Source of the DNA: an uncultured Legionella sp. | GTDB taxonomy: Bacteria; Pseudomonadota; Gammaproteobacteria; Legionellales; Legionellaceae | Assembly (NCBI GenBank): GCA_903885895.1 | Contig: CAISKC010000079.1 | Location: 1 to 7,717 of the forward strand | Length of the DNA stretch: 7,717 bases | Reading direction: 5' to 3' | Shown here: in pieces, positions 6,067-7,717 of the stretch | Layout: every line of letters begins with the position of its first letter | Position numbering within the stretch: the stretch's first letter is position 1 | Program-made: the position numbers and the translations under genes | Notes under the pieces: generated by a model | What the model was told of the DNA's origin: nothing | What the model saw: only the letters and a program-made list of their open reading frames with translations | The model's database searches: none

Positions 6067-6114
6067 AAACATCTGGTGTCATACCCGCGTAATCGGGTAT
6101 GACACCAGATGTTT
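6067..6114. repeat. Perfect 21-bp inverted repeat with 6-base loop
   Basis: The arms (6067-6087 and 6094-6114) are perfectly complementary, and the loop is CGTAAT. The inner part, GTCATACCCG...CGGGTATGAC, resembles dispersed palindromic elements found between genes in many proteobacteria. The right arm reaches into the stop codon of the gene at 6113-6985. As RNA it would be a very stable hairpin that could end or stabilise that transcript, but the T-run on the minus strand is only three bases. No second copy exists in this window. Confidence 0.75.
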
Positions 6115-6985
6115 ACAATACATGTAAATGTGGTTTTGTAACAGGTGCGGCAATAGCCGATGTTCCTACTACAGCATTACTGAAGCTTGACCAGAATCCC
6201 ATGGCATGATTACAAACGGCAGCAGTCGCATCACTCATCAAATCAGGCACTAATTCTGCGAGTTCGTCCATGATTTGATCGGCTGTTTCGCTGATCAATA
6301 CCGGCTTGCGCGTGTCTTGCTCCGGATCGACATTTTTTACTATTAATGCTCGCGCAGGGTCTTGAGGTAATGCATCGAACTGAACTGCGTTTCCAGTAGC
6401 ATAGTCGGCTTCTAGATCATTATTTTCGAGCTTGGCATGGAATTGGGTATACTTGTTATGGTAGTGCGCCCAGAATATGGTCTGACTGAGAGCGGTTGCC
6501 ATAGCAGCGACGCCTAAAGCAATCCAGCCGACTGGATGGAGCATGGCTAAAATGATGCTGCCTACGACAGCCATACTAGGAAGGCTAGCTGCGTATATAG
6601 CATGGTTTTTTATTTTTGCGATGTTGTTTTTTGTCAAATTTCGCATTCTATCTTGTGCAAAATTACTTTCTCGGTTAATAGCTAGCATGCCCTCATCTAC
6701 GATTTCTTTTATGTCAGCATATTTTGGGTGTGCCTGTAGGGTCGCAAGTTTTTTTTCTAAGGTATTGTGCAGTGCGCTTGTATCAGTTTGACAATCATTG
6801 ATGTCATGAATACCACGCCTAAAAGTACGCAAAAAATCGCTCAGATCTTCACGTTCTTCTTTTTTATGAATCGTTTCAAGTGCTTTATACTGTGCAATGA
6901 GTGATGTGATAAGGTTGGTACGTGCATATTTTGCAGCGGTTTCAGCCTCAGCTTTACTCATGTTGTATATGTATTTGAAAAGCAT
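6113..6985 (-). CDS. Unrecognised protein with central membrane hairpin (290 aa)
   Basis: I do not recognise a family. Residues 9-130 are charged and look largely helical (KAEAETAAKYAR, KKEEREDLSDFLRTFRR, ESNFAQDRMRNLTKNN). Two adjacent hydrophobic segments follow at about 131-149 and 151-173, separated by HP, forming a likely re-entrant or two-pass hairpin. The C-terminal 115 residues are polar and acidic (EQDTRKPVLISETADQIMDELAELVPDL), ending in VTKPHLHVL. There is no signal peptide. The ATG at 6985 is chosen for GAGG eight bases before it and for the promoter position; in-frame alternatives are 7045 and 6961. The architecture, helical regions around a membrane hairpin in a lineage-restricted protein, is seen among secreted effectors of Legionellales, but nothing here proves secretion. 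Its stop codon overlaps the large inverted repeat. Confidence 0.8.
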   Translation of the reverse strand: MLFKYIYNMSKAEAETAAKYARTNLITSLIAQYKALETIHKKEEREDLSDFLRTFRRGIHDINDCQTDTSALHNTLEKKLATLQAHPKYADIKEIVDEGMLAINRESNFAQDRMRNLTKNNIAKIKNHAIYAASLPSMAVVGSIILAMLHPVGWIALGVAAMATALSQTIFWAHYHNKYTQFHAKLENNDLEADYATGNAVQFDALPQDPARALIVKNVDPEQDTRKPVLISETADQIMDELAELVPDLMSDATAAVCNHAMGFWSSFSNAVVGTSAIAAPVTKPHLHVL

Positions 6986-7016
6986 AATAAAAACCTCAAA
7001 TGTTCTTGAAGCTTTT

Positions 7017-7045
7017 ATTTTACCATAAGAGGACTTTATTTGCAA
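7017..7045 (-). promoter_or_regulatory. Promoter of the membrane-hairpin gene
   Basis: On the minus strand, TTGCAA (7045-7040) and TAAAAT (7022-7017) are 17 bp apart. A start near 7010 would leave a 25-nt leader with GAGG ahead of the ATG at 6985. This promoter lies in the 85-bp gap after the RMD1 gene, so the two genes need not be cotranscribed. Confidence 0.5.
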
Positions 7046-7070
7046 TATTTTTGCACAAATTGACCTGTTT

Positions 7071-7717
7071 TTAAAAGTGAAAGCTCATGACCGCAAAGAC
7101 GGTTTCTATGGTGATAAGAACAATAATAATGATTTCTAAGTGATGCGAATGGCGATTTTCCATATAGCTGTTAAACATATCAAAAATTTCATTTAAGGTG
7201 TCTAAGCGATGGTTGATAGCGTTCACCCGGCGTTGGATATGCAGATATCGTTCTAGCATAATGTAATATTCTTCTAAAGTTGGATGTTGCCAAAAGTATT
7301 TTGGGTGGTAAAGGAAATTGGAGAGTAGGTTCATTTCACTTTTAGCGCCAATCAGTTCTCCAATGATTTGGCGAATTTGCTTACGTTTGACAGCGATTTG
7401 TCCTCGAGTAGATAGGCTATGGATGATCGGAATGTTTTTTTCAATGAGTGATTCTAAAATGGTTTCAAAATATTGCAATTTTACGGATTGTGAAAAGCCA
7501 TAAGAGATACTTAATTTTAGATCATCCGTATCTAAGGCTCTATCGATAGTCAAACAGTCTACTTCAAAATAATCGTGTGGCTCGATCGCGGTTTTATTGT
7601 TTCCATGTAAATAAACGAATTCATCTCGAACTTGAAACGAAATGAGTTTTTCTGAGAACTGTTTGATGGTTTCGAGGTAAGGATGGATGGCATAGCGTTT
7701 GATGCCCCAGGATACGA
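7071..7717 (-). CDS. RMD1/YagE family protein (DUF155), C-terminal part (5' end outside window)
   Basis: The frame is open from the window edge; 214 residues are visible and the true start lies upstream. Family features appear in order: a segment VSWGIKRYAIHPYLETIKQF, then DYFEVDCLTIDR, the hallmark LKLSISYGFSQSVKLQYFE (about residues 65-85), and near the C terminus LDTLNEIFDMFNSYMENRHSHHLE. A single hydrophobic anchor follows, EIIIIVLITIETVFAVMSF. RMD1 (yeast) is needed for meiotic division and related proteins act in mitochondria. The role of bacterial members is not established, so no function is given. The single C-terminal membrane segment suggests a tail-anchored inner-membrane protein with the bulk in the cytoplasm. 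A TTG at 7553 is not the start, because homology continues upstream of it. Confidence 0.88.
   Translation of the reverse strand, partial: VSWGIKRYAIHPYLETIKQFSEKLISFQVRDEFVYLHGNNKTAIEPHDYFEVDCLTIDRALDTDDLKLSISYGFSQSVKLQYFETILESLIEKNIPIIHSLSTRGQIAVKRKQIRQIIGELIGAKSEMNLLSNFLYHPKYFWQHPTLEEYYIMLERYLHIQRRVNAINHRLDTLNEIFDMFNSYMENRHSHHLEIIIIVLITIETVFAVMSFHF

Noticed and set aside
7553..7553. TTG at 7553 as the start of the RMD1-family gene
   Set aside because: The same frame stays open to the window edge, and the upstream residues fit the family, so the gene is simply cut by the window.

Overview
The window looks like a chromosomal segment of an AT-leaning gammaproteobacterium, probably in or near the Legionellales/Coxiellaceae. 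The assignment is inferred, not proven. It rests on the gene families (multi-zinc-ribbon topoisomerase I, YajQ, SulP transporter, RMD1/DUF155), on a GacA/LetA-type box with a Csr-type small RNA, and on an F-type (Tra) conjugation gene remnant. There is no rRNA, tRNA, CRISPR array or transposase.

Layout. (1) 2-1507 (+) is the 3' two thirds of topA. Its last codons overlap, tail to tail, a very small predicted lipoprotein gene (1489-1677, -). (2) The lipoprotein gene diverges from an HTH/LexA-fold regulator (1776-2423, +). Their shared intergenic region carries a promoter and an inverted repeat that could be an operator. (3) 2424-2653 lacks a protein gene, but its minus strand carries what looks like a complete Csr/Rsm small-RNA gene: a GacA/LetA-like box (2616-2603), a -35/-10 pair, an RNA of about 100 nt with three copies of ACAGGATG plus a GGGA tetraloop hairpin, and a terminator-like end. 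(4) 2654-3529 (-) encodes a stand-alone protein resembling only the N-terminal part of the conjugation ATPase TraC. It ends where the ATPase domain would begin, has its own good promoter, and its ribosome binding site resembles a CsrA target. (5) yajQ (3655-4140, +) diverges from it. (6) A SulP-family anion transporter with a STAS domain (4262-5953, -) converges on yajQ and has an extended -10 promoter. (7) A perfect 21-bp inverted repeat (6067-6114) separates it from an unrecognised protein with a central membrane hairpin (6113-6985, -). (8) The window closes with the C-terminal part of an RMD1/DUF155 protein (7071-7717, -).

How the parts may fit together: most genes are independent housekeeping or transport units with their own promoters. 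The notable assembly is 2448-3633. There, a two-component-regulated CsrA-titrating RNA would lie directly downstream of, and codirectional with, a TraC-like gene whose translation start carries a CsrA-like motif. This circuit is a hypothesis from sequence patterns. The small-RNA gene itself is well supported by independent elements in the correct order and spacing.
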